A stretch of DNA of 64,000 bases from Massilia sp. UMI-21 (GTDB lineage: Bacteria; Pseudomonadota; Gammaproteobacteria; Burkholderiales; Burkholderiaceae_D), in assembly GCA_015277795.1 (NCBI GenBank), contig CP063848.1:1860001-1924000 (forward strand). Reading direction: 5' to 3'. This document shows positions 1 through 12,106 of this stretch, one piece after another. Made by a program: the position numbers and the translations under genes. Numbering within the stretch: position 1 is the stretch's first letter; each line of letters begins with the position of its first letter. The notes under the pieces were generated by a model, which saw only the letters and a list, made by a program, of their open reading frames with translations, was not told the DNA's origin and did no database searches.

Positions 1-1303
<1,303 letters not shown>

Positions 1304-1311
<8 letters not shown>

Positions 1312-2110
1312 ACGGTTCGGACAGTCGCTGCGCCTCGGCGTCGCCGCCGACGGCCTTGCCCTGCTGCGGGTGAGCGGCTGGCCGCGCGCCGGCGCCGAGG
1401 TGCTGGCCACGGTGCCCCTGGAGGCCGGTGCGCCCGATGCGCTGGCCGCGGGCCTGCGCGCCCTGCTGGGCGACGCGAACCCGCGCGGCTGGCCGCTGAC
1501 GGTGGTGCTGGCCGACGAGCTGGTGCGCCTGTGGCAGGTGACGCCGCCGCCGGGCGCCGCCCGCTTCAGCGACCTGCAGGCCGCTTGCGCCTTGCGCCAT
1601 CAAAGCCTGTTCGGCGCGCCGCCGCTCGCGTGGCGCATCAGCGCCGACTGGAGCGCCGCGCGGCCTTTCCTGGCCGCCGCCGCGCCCGAGGCCCTGCTGG
1701 CGCTGCTGGAGACGCTGGCGCGCCAGCACCGTTTCCACCTGGTCGAGGTGACGCCGCAGTTCGTGGCCGCGATGAACGCCTGGCGCCGCGCGCACCGGCC
1801 CGGCGCCTGGTTCGGACTGGTGCATGGCGGCGTGCTCTCGCTCGCGGCCTTCGAGGGCGGCGCGCTGGCGGCGGTGCGCACCGCCGTGATCCCGCCCGAT
1901 GCCGACCGCGACTGGCTTGAAGCCCATGTCGCGCGCGAAGCGCTGCGCGTCGGGGTGGGGCGGCCCGAGCGCCTGCAACTGTGCGGCGCCGCCCCCGCCG
2001 GCTGGGCCAGTGCGGCCGGCCGCCTGAAATTCGCCTGTACGCTGCTGGAAGACGACAGCGCCGACTGGCCCTTGCACGTGCGCCTGGCGCGCACCGGAAT
2101 CGGATCATGA
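1304..2110 (+). CDS. PilM/GspL-cytoplasmic-like assembly protein
   Basis: A 268-residue protein without an obvious signal peptide or membrane segment, sitting where MshI/PilM or the cytoplasmic half of GspL is expected in secretion and pilus operons. Its likely role is an actin-fold adaptor that connects the ATPase to the inner-membrane platform. Sequence support is weak: alternating short beta-strand and alpha-helix character with an Ala/Arg-rich composition, and no clear nucleotide-binding motif. The call rests mainly on position between the ATPase and a PilN-like gene. The ATG at 1304 overlaps the ATPase stop by 8 bp and the gene ends in an ATGA overlap with the next one, implying translational coupling. 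Confidence 0.6.
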
Positions 2111-2724
2111 AGCGTACCCGGATCGACTTTGCCCCGCGCAGCCTGCGCCGCACCCTGTTCCGGGTGCCGCCGCGCTTTGCGGGTTTCCTGTTGCCGCTGG
2201 CCGTGATGTGCTTCGCGCTGGTGTCGCAGCTGCTCGCCTACCAGGAACAGCGCGAGCAGCTGGACGCGCTGCAGGCCGCCATCGCGGCCCGCTCGGGCGC
2301 CATGCGCCCGGTGCTGCTCGCGGCGCCGGCGGCGTTCATGGTGCCCGAGGCGCAGGCCCAGGCCGTCAACGAGGCCGTCATGCAGCTCAACCTGCCCTGG
2401 CGCGACCTGGTCGAGGCGGTGGGCGCGGCGACCCCGGCCAGCGTGGCCCTGCTGGCGCTGGAGCCGGACGCGAAGCGCCGCAGCCTGCGCATCACGGCCG
2501 AGGCGAAGAGCAGCGACGACATGCTGGCCTACGTGGCGGCGCTGCAGGAGGGGGGCTGGTTCGCGTCAAGCGCCCTGGTGCGCCACGAGATCGCCGAGCA
2601 GGAGCCGAACCGGCCCCTGCGTTTCCAGCTCAGCGCACAGTGGGAGATGGCCGAATCGGGCAAATCGGGCGAGTCGGGCGCATCGGGCGCATCGGCCGAG
2701 TCGGCAGCGGAGGACGGCCGATGA
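2107..2724 (+). CDS. PilN-like inner-membrane assembly protein
   Basis: A 205-residue protein with a basic N-terminus, one transmembrane helix at about residues 24-44, then a coiled-coil-prone stretch (QEQREQLDALQAAIAAR) and a small periplasmic ferredoxin-like domain. This is the PilN/GspL-C architecture of the inner-membrane alignment complex. The start at 2107 is chosen because it forms an ATGA overlap with the preceding stop; an upstream in-frame extension would run far into the previous gene. The C-terminus is a Ser-Gly-Ala-rich tail made by a 9-bp tandem repeat (2653-2706), unusual for the family and perhaps variable in length. It overlaps the next gene by ATGA. Confidence 0.68.
   Translation: MKRTRIDFAPRSLRRTLFRVPPRFAGFLLPLAVMCFALVSQLLAYQEQREQLDALQAAIAARSGAMRPVLLAAPAAFMVPEAQAQAVNEAVMQLNLPWRDLVEAVGAATPASVALLALEPDAKRRSLRITAEAKSSDDMLAYVAALQEGGWFASSALVRHEIAEQEPNRPLRFQLSAQWEMAESGKSGESGASGASAESAAEDGR
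2653..2706 (+). repeat. 9-bp tandem repeat encoding an SG-rich tail
   Basis: Six imperfect copies of a 9-bp unit of the form GAATCGGGC / GCATCGGGC lie in frame at the 3' end of the PilN-like gene and encode repeated xSG/xSA triplets. Because the unit is a multiple of three, copy-number change would alter tail length without breaking the frame. Confidence 0.8.
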
Positions 2725-3296
2725 AGGACATGCCCCTGTCGACGCCGTGGCTGCGGGTGCAGTTGGCGCTGCGCCGCATGAATCCGGTGCTGGCCGGCGC
2801 GCTGGCGCTGGCGCTGGCCCTGGTGGTGGCGGTGCTCCTGATGGTGCAGGCGCTGGTCGACCTCGACGAGGAATACGCGGCGGCGCGGCGCCAGGCGGCG
2901 GCGCCGACGCCCTTGCCGTCCGCGCTGCCGGCGCCGCCGCCGAGCGCCGACCAGAACCTGGCGCATTTCTATGCCTCGCTGGGCGAACGCGGCAAGGTCG
3001 ACCGCCAGCTCAAGACCCTGTTCGCGCTGGCCGCGAAGAACGGCCTGCTGCTCCGCCAGGGCGAATACCGCAGCGCCCAGGACCGCGCCGGGCGTTTTCT
3101 CACCTACCAGATCACGCTGCCGGTGACCGGCCGCTATGGGGCGATCTGGCAGTTCGCCTTCGACGCGCTGCGCGCGCTGCCGCATGCCGCGCTCGACGAC
3201 GTCGCGTTCCGGCGCGATGCGATCGGCAGCGAGACGGTCGAGGCGCGCCTGCGCCTGACCTTGTACCTGGCGCCCATGCCGGGAGTGCCGCGATGA
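2721..3296 (+). CDS. PilO/GspM-like inner-membrane assembly protein
   Basis: A 191-residue protein with a short cytoplasmic N-terminus, one strong transmembrane helix (about residues 23-46, Leu/Ala/Val-rich), a Pro/Ala-rich linker and a periplasmic domain of about 110 residues. This is the layout of PilO and GspM, which pair with PilN/GspL. The ATG at 2721 overlaps the upstream stop (ATGA), which sets the start. The family assignment is from topology, length and position directly after the PilN-like gene; no diagnostic motif is visible. Confidence 0.66.
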   Translation: MKDMPLSTPWLRVQLALRRMNPVLAGALALALALVVAVLLMVQALVDLDEEYAAARRQAAAPTPLPSALPAPPPSADQNLAHFYASLGERGKVDRQLKTLFALAAKNGLLLRQGEYRSAQDRAGRFLTYQITLPVTGRYGAIWQFAFDALRALPHAALDDVAFRRDAIGSETVEARLRLTLYLAPMPGVPR

Positions 3297-3844
3297 AGCC
3301 GCGCCATCTTGCCATGGGCGTCGCCCTGGCGGCAGCCGCGGGCCTGGCGATCTTCGGCGACAGGACGCCGGAGGATGCCGTGGCCGAACCGGTCGAGCGC
3401 GCGCAGGCGTTGGCGGCGCAGGCGCCTGCGCGCGCCGCCGCGGCCGCCGGAAACGAACAAGACAAGGCCCCGGTCATCCTGCGCCAGCTCGATCGCGAGG
3501 TCCTGATCGGCGACAGGGGCGAGCGCTTCAACGCGGGCGGGCATGGCGGCGAAGACGGCGTGTTCGCGCGCCAGGACTGGACCCCGCCGCCGCCAGCGCC
3601 GCCGCCGGCCCCGCCGCCGCCGCCGCCCAGCGCACCGCCGCTGCCGTTCACCTTCATCGGCAAGTCGCTGCAGGACGGCGTCTGGGAAATCTACCTGGCG
3701 CGCGGCGACCGCACCCACCTGGTGCGCGAGAACACCGTCATCGACGGCGCCTACCGTGTCGATGCGATCAAGCCGCCGGTGCTGACCCTGACCTACCTGC
3801 CGCTGAACCAGGTTCAGCAGCTCAATATTGGAGTATTCGACTGA
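3293..3844 (+). CDS. PilP/GspC-like periplasmic linker protein
   Basis: A 183-residue protein with an N-terminal signal-anchor helix (about residues 5-20), an Ala-rich stretch, a very proline-rich segment (about residues 100-118, PPPAPPPAPPPPPPSAPP) and a C-terminal beta-rich domain beginning around FTFIGKSL and containing EIYLARGDRTHLV. That C-terminal pattern resembles the HR domain of GspC/PilP that docks inner-membrane components to the secretin. It lies immediately before the secretin gene, as pilP does. The start overlaps the previous stop (ATGA) and its stop shares one base with the secretin ATG. Such polyproline segments can lead annotation pipelines to name the protein after translation factors; I see no support for that. 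Confidence 0.68.
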   Translation: MKPRHLAMGVALAAAAGLAIFGDRTPEDAVAEPVERAQALAAQAPARAAAAAGNEQDKAPVILRQLDREVLIGDRGERFNAGGHGGEDGVFARQDWTPPPPAPPPAPPPPPPSAPPLPFTFIGKSLQDGVWEIYLARGDRTHLVRENTVIDGAYRVDAIKPPVLTLTYLPLNQVQQLNIGVFD

Positions 3845-5823
3845 TGGTTCGTATCCGCACATGCATGCTGGCTGCCGGTCTCGGGGTGCTGCTGCTCGCC
3901 GGCTGCGCCGGGCAGCGCGCCTACCAGGAAGGCAATGCGCTGGTGGCGCGGGACCAGGTCGCGGCCGGCCTGGTGAAATACCAGGAAGCGGTGAGCGCCG
4001 ACCCGCGCAATCCCGCATACCGCGCGGCCTACCTGCGCGCGCGCGACAGCGCGGCCGACCGCCTGCTCAGGCAGGCCGAGGCCGCGTTCGCCGACGGCCA
4101 GGCGGAACGGGCGCTGCAGGACTACCGCCGGGTGCTGGCCTTCGACCCGGCCAACGAGCGCGCCCGCAGCGGCCTGCGCCAGGTCGAGGCCGACCGCCGC
4201 CATGCCGGCATGCTGGACGCGGCCCGCGCCGCCGTCGAAAAGGGCGACTTCGATACCGCACGCGAGAAGCTGGGCGCGATCCTGACCGAGCGCCCGGGCC
4301 ACGAGCCGGCGCGCCTCCTGATGCTCGAGGTCGACGAGAAGGCGGCCGCCAGCCCTGGCGGCGAAGCGGCCCTGGCCGCGGCTTTCCGCAAGCCGATCAG
4401 CCTGGAGTTCCGCGACGCGCCGCTCAGGCAGGTGTTCGAGATCATCTCGCGCCATTCGGGCCTGAACTTCGTGTTCGACAAGGACGTCAAGACTGACCAG
4501 CGCAGCTCGATCTTCCTGAAGAACAGCACGGTCGAGGCAGCGGTCTACTACCTGTTGATGACCAACGGGCTCGAACGCCAGGTCATGGACGGCAACACCG
4601 TCCTGATCTATCCGAACGTGGCGGCCAAGCTGAAGGAATACCAGGAGATGACGGTCAAGACCTTCTTCCTGGCCAATGCCGAGGCCAAGAACATCGCCAA
4701 CACCTTCAAGACCATCCTCAAGGCGCGCGACGTGGTGGTGGACGAAAAGCTCAACCTGGTGATCCTGCGCGACAGCCCGGAGGCGGTGCGCGTGGCCACC
4801 CGGCTGGTGGCGCTGCAGGACGTGCCCGAACCGGAAGTCATGCTCGAGGTCGAGGTGCTCGAGATCAAGCGCAGCCGCGTCACCGACCTCGGCATCCGCT
4901 GGCCGGGCGCGGTGTCGTTCTCGCCGCTGGCCACGCTGGACGGCGTGCCGGTCACCATCGACGAGCTGCGCGGCCTGAACAGCCGCAACGTCGGCACCCT
5001 GAGCGAGCTGACGGCCACGGTCAATGCCAACAAGACCGACGGCGATTCGAACACCCTGGCCAATCCGCGCATCCGGGTGCGCAACAAGGAGAAGGCCAAG
5101 GTCGTGATCGGCGACAAGATCCCGAACATCTCGACCACGATCTCGTCGGGGGTGGGCGGCTTCGCGTCCGAATCGGTCAACTACGTGGACGTGGGCCTGA
5201 CCCTGAACGTCGAGCCGACCATCTACCTGAACAACGAGGTCGGCATCCGCATCTCGCTCGAGGTGAGTTCGCTGGGCGAGTCGGTGACCACCCGATCCGG
5301 CACCGTCGCCTACCGCATCGGCACCCGTTCGGCCACCACCTTCCTGCAGCTCAAGGACGGCGAGAACCAGGTGCTGGCGGGCCTGATCAGCAACGAAGAC
5401 CGGTCCGGGGCCAGCAAGGTGCCGGGCATCGGCGAGCTGCCGATCATCGGCCGCCTGTTCGGCAGCACGCGCGACTCGAACGACCGCACCGAGATCGTGC
5501 TGTCGATCACGCCGCACCTGGTGCGTACCGTGCAGCGCCCGCCGGCGGCCGCCTCCGAGTTCGGCGCCGGCACCGAGGCCAGCTTCCGCCGCCGTCCGGA
5601 CAACACCGCGCGCGCGCCGGTGCAGTTGCCGGTGAATGCCAATGCGGCCGCCGCGGCGCGACCCGCAGGCGCCCCGGCGGCGCCGGTGTCGGTGCCGCCG
5701 TCCCAACTGCCGGTGACGCCGCAGGGCGGTTCGCCGCAATCCGGTCCGCCGCCGTCGGCGCCCGCGCCGAACATCCAGGTCGTGCCGGTGCCGCCGCCGC
5801 CCGCCCAGGCAACACAGCGCTGA
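3844..5823 (+). CDS. GspD/MshL-type secretin lipoprotein with TPR region
   Basis: A 659-residue outer-membrane channel protein. A lipoprotein signal peptide ends in the lipobox LLAGC (Cys21). Residues about 25-160 look like tetratricopeptide repeats (YQEGNALVARDQVAAGLVKY, ALQDYRRVLAFDPANERA). N-domains follow (RDAPLRQVFEIISRHSGLNF; then VKTFFLANAEAKNIA). The secretin barrel domain ends with the signature VPGIGELPIIGRLFGS and TEIVLSITPHLVR. The last 90 residues are low-complexity Pro/Ala-rich. A TPR-bearing secretin lipoprotein with a built-in pilotin-like anchor is typical of MSHA/Tad-like and some type II-like systems rather than classical Gsp. Start and stop each share one base with neighbouring genes. 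Confidence 0.93.
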   Translation: MVRIRTCMLAAGLGVLLLAGCAGQRAYQEGNALVARDQVAAGLVKYQEAVSADPRNPAYRAAYLRARDSAADRLLRQAEAAFADGQAERALQDYRRVLAFDPANERARSGLRQVEADRRHAGMLDAARAAVEKGDFDTAREKLGAILTERPGHEPARLLMLEVDEKAAASPGGEAALAAAFRKPISLEFRDAPLRQVFEIISRHSGLNFVFDKDVKTDQRSSIFLKNSTVEAAVYYLLMTNGLERQVMDGNTVLIYPNVAAKLKEYQEMTVKTFFLANAEAKNIANTFKTILKARDVVVDEKLNLVILRDSPEAVRVATRLVALQDVPEPEVMLEVEVLEIKRSRVTDLGIRWPGAVSFSPLATLDGVPVTIDELRGLNSRNVGTLSELTATVNANKTDGDSNTLANPRIRVRNKEKAKVVIGDKIPNISTTISSGVGGFASESVNYVDVGLTLNVEPTIYLNNEVGIRISLEVSSLGESVTTRSGTVAYRIGTRSATTFLQLKDGENQVLAGLISNEDRSGASKVPGIGELPIIGRLFGSTRDSNDRTEIVLSITPHLVRTVQRPPAAASEFGAGTEASFRRRPDNTARAPVQLPVNANAAAAARPAGAPAAPVSVPPSQLPVTPQGGSPQSGPPPSAPAPNIQVVPVPPPPAQATQR

Positions 5824-6293
5824 TGGCCAAACGCGGCTTCACGCTCATCGAGCTGCTGGTGACGCTGGCGATCCTGGCCCTGCTGGGTACGCTGGCGCTG
5901 CCGGCGGCCCAGGTCACGGCGCAGCGCCGCGACGAGGTGGAACTGCGGCGCGCCTTGCGCGAGATCCGTGCCGGCATCGACGCCTACAAGAAGGCCAGCG
6001 ACGAAGGCCGCGTGGCCAAGGCCGCCGGCAGCTCGGGCTATCCGCCGCGCCTGGCGGTCCTGGTCGAGGGGGTACGCGACCTGCGCAGCCCGAAGCAGGC
6101 CCGGATCTACTTCATGCGGCGCCTGCCGCGCGACCCTTTCCATGCCGACCCGGAGAGCGCGGACGCCGACACCTGGGGCAAGCGCAGCTACGCCAGCGAG
6201 CCGGACGAGCCGAAAGAAGGGGAGGACGTCTACGACGTCTACTCGATGTCCGAGAGGCCCGGCCTGAACGGCATCCCCTACAACAAATGGTGA
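5823..6293 (+). CDS. Major-type pseudopilin (GspG-like)
   Basis: A 156-residue protein with a very short leader and a textbook class III prepilin site: cleavage after Gly5, before FTLIELLVTLAILALLG, with the conserved Glu at +5. The hydrophobic helix is followed by a globular domain with YxxxRLPRDPFHAD and a C-terminal EPDEPKEGEDVYDVYS stretch resembling the GspG calcium-binding loop. It would be processed by a prepilin peptidase, which is not encoded in this window. Its ATG overlaps the secretin stop by one base, and it overlaps the next pseudopilin by 7 bp. Confidence 0.88.
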   Translation: MAKRGFTLIELLVTLAILALLGTLALPAAQVTAQRRDEVELRRALREIRAGIDAYKKASDEGRVAKAAGSSGYPPRLAVLVEGVRDLRSPKQARIYFMRRLPRDPFHADPESADADTWGKRSYASEPDEPKEGEDVYDVYSMSERPGLNGIPYNKW

Positions 6294-6706
6294 GCACGAT
6301 GCCCAGCCGCCCGCATTCCCGCCCGCATTTCCCCTTGCACCCGCGCGCCTTCACCCTGATCGAACTGCTGGTGGTGCTGGGCATCGTGGCCCTGCTGCTC
6401 ACGCTCGCGGTGCCGCGCTTCTTCCCGAGCATCGACTCGACCCGCGAGACCATCCTCGCGGAGAACCTGCGCAATACGCGGGCCGTGATCGACCAGTTCC
6501 GCGCCGACACCGGGCGCTATCCGGATTCGCTCGAGCAGCTGGTCGAAAAGAAGTACCTGCGCGAGCTGCCGATGGACCCGATCACCGAAAGCCGCGAGAC
6601 CTGGATCGTGGAGCCGCCGCCGGAAGGAGAGCAGGGCGAGCTCGGCAACGTGAAGAGCGGCGCCCCGGGCAATGGCCGCAAGGGCAAGCCCTACGGGGAG
6701 TGGTAG
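6287..6706 (+). CDS. Second GspG-like pseudopilin
   Basis: A 139-residue pseudopilin with a basic, His/Pro-rich leader and the motif RA-FTLIELLVVLGIVALLL. The residue before the cleavage point is Ala21, where Gly is nearly invariant, while Phe +1 and Glu +5 are kept. GspG-like features follow: RAVIDQFRADTGRYPDSLEQLV and LRELPMDPIT. An alternative start at 6299 would shorten the leader to 17 residues. The C-terminal sequence NGRKGKPYGEW matches the end of many GspG proteins. It is sandwiched between two other pseudopilin-like genes with a 7-bp overlap upstream and direct abutment downstream. Confidence 0.85.
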   Translation: MVSTMPSRPHSRPHFPLHPRAFTLIELLVVLGIVALLLTLAVPRFFPSIDSTRETILAENLRNTRAVIDQFRADTGRYPDSLEQLVEKKYLRELPMDPITESRETWIVEPPPEGEQGELGNVKSGAPGNGRKGKPYGEW

Positions 6707-7438
6707 ATGCGCGCCGGCGCCTGTCCACGCCGGCAGCAGGCCGGGTTCACCTATCTTGGGCTGATCATCTTCGTGTTCATCGTCGGCCTGGTGGGCGCCG
6801 CCACGCTGAAGATCGGCGCGCTGCTGCAGCGCGCCCACGCGGAACAGGAGCTGCTGGAGATCGGCGCGCAGTTCAGCGCAGCGCTGAAGAGCTATGCGGA
6901 TGCGACCCCGCGCGGCCGGCCGCCGCAGCCGATGAGCCTGGAGGAGCTGTTGCGCGACACGCGCTTCCCGAGCCCGCGCCGGCACCTGCGCAAGATCTTC
7001 GTCGATCCGGTCGGCGGCAAGGCCGAATGGGGGCTGGTGCGGGCCGGCGCGGGCGGGCGCATCCTGGGTGTGCACAGCCTGTCGCAGGCGGCGCCGCTCA
7101 AGCAGGGGAATTTCGACAGGCGCTTCCCCGGCTTCGACAGGCGCGAGCATATCTCGGACTGGACGTTCATGGCGGACCAGCAGGGTGTGGCGGCGCCCCT
7201 CGCGCCCGGCGCCCGTCCGCCTGGCATCCCGCCGCCCCTGCCGGGAACGCTCACGCCACCGCCACCGCCGCAAGCGCCCGTGCGCGAGCCGCCGCAGCCG
7301 GAGTTGCAGCCGGAGTTGCAGCCGGAGCCGGAACCCGATCCGCCGAAGGACGCAGTGCCGGCGGACGAGCCGCCGCCCGAGCCGGAAGAGGAGCAAGCTG
7401 ACGAGCCTGCGATCCAGTCACAGGATTCGGGGAGCTAG
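6707..7438 (+). CDS. Divergent pseudopilin-like protein with proline-rich tail
   Basis: A 243-residue protein whose N-terminus has a prepilin-like site (QQAG-FTYLGLIIFVFIVGLVG; cleavage after Gly13), but position +5 is Gly18 instead of the usual Glu. The hydrophobic helix is followed by a domain with LKSYADATPRGRPPQPMSLE and RHLRKIFVDPV, echoing GspG-like folds, then about 70 residues of Pro/Glu-rich low complexity. Loss of Glu+5 is known in tip pseudopilins such as GspK, so a priming or tip role is plausible but inferred. The ATG directly follows the preceding TAG. Its own TAG stop is embedded in TAGGGTGG, the end sequence of the dispersed GTAG-hairpin repeats seen elsewhere. Confidence 0.72.
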   Translation: MRAGACPRRQQAGFTYLGLIIFVFIVGLVGAATLKIGALLQRAHAEQELLEIGAQFSAALKSYADATPRGRPPQPMSLEELLRDTRFPSPRRHLRKIFVDPVGGKAEWGLVRAGAGGRILGVHSLSQAAPLKQGNFDRRFPGFDRREHISDWTFMADQQGVAAPLAPGARPPGIPPPLPGTLTPPPPPQAPVREPPQPELQPELQPEPEPDPPKDAVPADEPPPEPEEEQADEPAIQSQDSGS

Positions 7439-7458
7439 GGTGGTCCGGGGCGGGTCGC

Positions 7459-9015
7459 CTACTTGGCGCGGCGCTTGAAGTCGCGCGGACGGAAGCCCAG
7501 CAGCATCAGCACCGCGAAATAGGCGAGGGCGGCGACGCCGATGATCGCCGCCAGCGCGCCCGCGCGCAGCAGCGGGGTGGCGCGCAGCGCGATCCAGTCG
7601 AATTGCAGCTGGCCGAACCACGACACCGCGCCCATCACGCTCACCGCCACCAGCAGCTTGAAGAAGAACTTGCCCCATCCCGGTTGCGGCACGTAGATTC
7701 CGCGGCGGCGCAGCCCGCTGTAGAGAAAAGCGGCGTTGATGCAGGCGCCCAGGCCGATCGACAGCGCCAGGCCGGCCACGCCGAAGCCCAGCCGCCATAC
7801 GAACACCAGGTTGAGCAGCTGGGTCACGACCAGCACGCCGAGCGCGATCTTCACCGGCGTGCGCACTTCCTGGCGCGCGTAGAAGGCCGGCGCCAGGGTC
7901 TTGACCAGGATGAAGCCGAGCAGGCCGGCGCTGTAGGCCATCAGCGGCAGCGAGGAGGCCCGCACGTCGGCGGCATCGAACACGCCATAGTGGAACAGGG
8001 TGGCGATCATCGGCACCGCCAGCGTCGCCATGCCGACCGAGGAGGGCAGCGCCAGCAGGAAGGTCAGGCGCAGGCCCCAGTCCAGCAGCGAGGAGTATTC
8101 CTGGGTATCGCCTTCGGTATTGGCCTTGGCGAGGCTGGGCAGCAGGATGGTGCCCAGCGCCACGCCGAGCAGGGCGGTGGGGAATTCCATCAGGCGGTCG
8201 GCGTACTGCAGGGCCGTCACCGCGCCGGCTGCCAGGCTGGCGGCGATGGTGGTGTTGATCAGGAGGCTGATCTGCGCCGCCGACACCGCGAACACGGCCG
8301 GCCCCATCTTGCCCAGCATGCGGCGCACGCCGCTGTCGCGCAGCCCGGTCATCGGATTGAGCGCGATGCGCGGCAGCATGCCGAGCTTGACCAGCGAAGG
8401 AATCTGGACCGCCACCTGGGCCAGGCCGCCGACGCAGACGCCCACCGCCATCGCGTAGATCGGCTGCTCGAACCAGTCGGCCAGCACCAGTGCCGACACG
8501 ATGAAGGAGATGTTCAGCAGCACCGGGGTGAAGGCCGGAATCTTGAACTGGCGCCAGGTATTGAGCACGCCGCTGGCCAGGGCCACGAAGGCCATGCAGG
8601 CGATGTAGGGGAACATCATGCGCGTCATGACCACCGCCGCGTCGAAGGCCGCCAGCTCGCGCTGCAGGCCACCGCCGATCAGGTAGATCAGCAGCGGCGC
8701 GGCGAGGATGCCGACGATGCTGGTGAGCACGGTGGCCCAGATCAGGACGGTGGCCACGTGGTCGACCAGGGTCTTGGTGGCGGCCTGGCCATGCTTGGTC
8801 TTGTATTCGGTCAGGATCGGGACGAAGGCTTGCGAGAACGCACCCTCCGCGAACAGCCGCCGCAGCAGGTTGGGCAGGCGGAAGGCGATGTTGAAGGCAT
8901 CGGTGAAATTCGAGGCGCCGAAGGTGGCGGCAAACAGGCTGTCGCGCAGCAGACCGGTCACGCGGGACACCATGGTCATGCTGGAAATTGCGGCGAGGGT
9001 ACGGAGCAGGTTCAT
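7459..9015 (-). CDS. murJ: MurJ lipid II flippase
   Basis: A 518-residue polytopic inner-membrane protein of the MOP superfamily, which flips the peptidoglycan precursor lipid II to the periplasmic face. The N-terminus MNLLRTLAAISSMTMVSRVTG and the following FAATFGASNFTDAFNIAFRLPNLLRRLFAEGAFSQAFVP pattern, with its Arg-rich loop, are characteristic; about 14 membrane segments are apparent. The length matches the family. It is divergent from rpsT, the usual murJ-rpsT arrangement in proteobacteria, and convergent with the secretion-like operon, from whose stop it is separated by only 20 bp. Confidence 0.96.
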   Translation of the reverse strand: MNLLRTLAAISSMTMVSRVTGLLRDSLFAATFGASNFTDAFNIAFRLPNLLRRLFAEGAFSQAFVPILTEYKTKHGQAATKTLVDHVATVLIWATVLTSIVGILAAPLLIYLIGGGLQRELAAFDAAVVMTRMMFPYIACMAFVALASGVLNTWRQFKIPAFTPVLLNISFIVSALVLADWFEQPIYAMAVGVCVGGLAQVAVQIPSLVKLGMLPRIALNPMTGLRDSGVRRMLGKMGPAVFAVSAAQISLLINTTIAASLAAGAVTALQYADRLMEFPTALLGVALGTILLPSLAKANTEGDTQEYSSLLDWGLRLTFLLALPSSVGMATLAVPMIATLFHYGVFDAADVRASSLPLMAYSAGLLGFILVKTLAPAFYARQEVRTPVKIALGVLVVTQLLNLVFVWRLGFGVAGLALSIGLGACINAAFLYSGLRRRGIYVPQPGWGKFFFKLLVAVSVMGAVSWFGQLQFDWIALRATPLLRAGALAAIIGVAALAYFAVLMLLGFRPRDFKRRAK

Positions 9016-9126
9016 GGCGGGCGATTATACTTGGGCAACACCCGCACAGGACCGGCACACGCTGGGCAAACGCGAGAATTATTCGTCCAGCCTATGAGAT
9101 TGGGACGACAATTATGCATTTATGAA

Positions 9127-9155
9127 TTGCCCTGATCGGTTTCCTTCGCTATAAT
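9127..9155 (+). promoter_or_regulatory. rpsT sigma-70 promoter
   Basis: TTGCCC (9127-9132) and a consensus TATAAT (9150-9155) are separated by exactly 17 bp, giving a strong vegetative promoter about 125 bp upstream of the rpsT start and a leader of roughly 120 nt. Confidence 0.82.
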
Positions 9156-9284
9156 CGTGGGCTGTACTGAATTCTGTTAGCAGACACTAATCGTTGGGCA
9201 GGCACCCGTCGTACACCAATGAGGAGCGCCGGTTTCACTCGCTAATGTTTGCAAACGCAACTTGACCCCGATTTAGGAAATTTC

Positions 9285-9551
9285 ATGGCAAATACCGCAC
9301 AAGCGCGCAAACGCGCTCGTCAAGCAGTTAAGCAAAACGCGCACAACTCGGCACAGCGTTCGACCCTGCGTACCGCAATCAAGGCAGTTCGCAAGGCCAT
9401 CCAGGCTGGCGACAAGGCCGCTGCGACCACCATCTTCCAGCAGTCCGTGTCGACCATCGACAGCATCGCTGACAAGAAGATCATCCACAAGAACAAAGCA
9501 GCCCGCCACAAGAGCCGTCTGGCCGCTGCCCTGAAGGCACTGTCCGCTTAA
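9285..9551 (+). CDS. rpsT: 30S ribosomal protein S20
   Basis: An 88-residue, Ala/Lys-rich, helical protein beginning [18 protein letters not shown] and containing the S20 hallmarks [14 protein letters not shown] and [18 protein letters not shown]. It binds 16S rRNA in the 30S subunit. The start at 9285 is preferred over an in-frame upstream start at 9249 because it gives the canonical S20 N-terminus and has a TAGGAA Shine-Dalgarno a few bases upstream. It is divergent from murJ and followed by a strong terminator. Confidence 0.97.
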   Translation: MANTAQARKRARQAVKQNAHNSAQRSTLRTAIKAVRKAIQAGDKAAATTIFQQSVSTIDSIADKKIIHKNKAARHKSRLAAALKALSA

Positions 9552-9603
9552 TAGCGAGGTGCGTGCGGCCCCTGGGCCGCGCAGGCAGTTCTGTGCAGAG
9601 AAA

Positions 9604-9637
9604 GACCCGCCCGACTTCGGTCCCGGCGGGTTTTTTC
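9604..9637 (+). terminator. rpsT intrinsic terminator
   Basis: CCCGCC pairs with GGCGGG around an inner GAC-TTCG-GTC stem, followed by six T residues (9631-9636). Confidence 0.9.
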
Positions 9638-9716
9638 GCTCCTTGCGCACGCTCCAGCCTGCTTCGCGCCGGCCCTGCCGGCGGAGGCGCCATATTCTAA
9701 AACCGTGGCGCACAGT

Positions 9717-9780
9717 AAAATACTGGTGCATAATGTGAAACGCCGTCTTATGTCTTATAGAAGACTTCAGCAAGTCTTGC
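9717..9780 (+). promoter_or_regulatory. Promoter/operator of monomeric IDH gene, shared with icd
   Basis: A 19-bp sequence AAAATACTGGTGCATAATG (9717-9735), containing a TGG-extended CATAAT -10 candidate, is repeated identically before the second isocitrate dehydrogenase gene at 12829-12847. About 16 bp downstream lies the imperfect palindrome GTCTT-ATAG-AAGAC (9752-9765), and then GCAAG-T-CTTGC (9770-9780). Their position downstream of the putative -10 suggests a repressor operator. No good -35 element is visible. The rest of the 9552-9852 gap holds only the rpsT terminator and an untranslated leader with the Shine-Dalgarno GAGGAAAA before 9853. Confidence 0.6.
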
Positions 9781-9852
9781 AGTTGCAGACCCGAGCGTTA
9801 CCACCTGTTTTTTGACATCGCGCCGATCGCGCGAGCATCGAGGAAAAAGCGT

Positions 9853-12087
<2,235 letters not shown>

Positions 12088-12106
12088 TTTAGCTTTCGCT
12101 GTGAAT

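Noticed and set aside
3293..3844. Reading the PilP/GspC-like protein as a translation initiation factor because of its polyproline region
   Set aside because: There is no GTPase or IF domain; the signal anchor, position before the secretin and C-terminal HR-like domain fit a secretion role.
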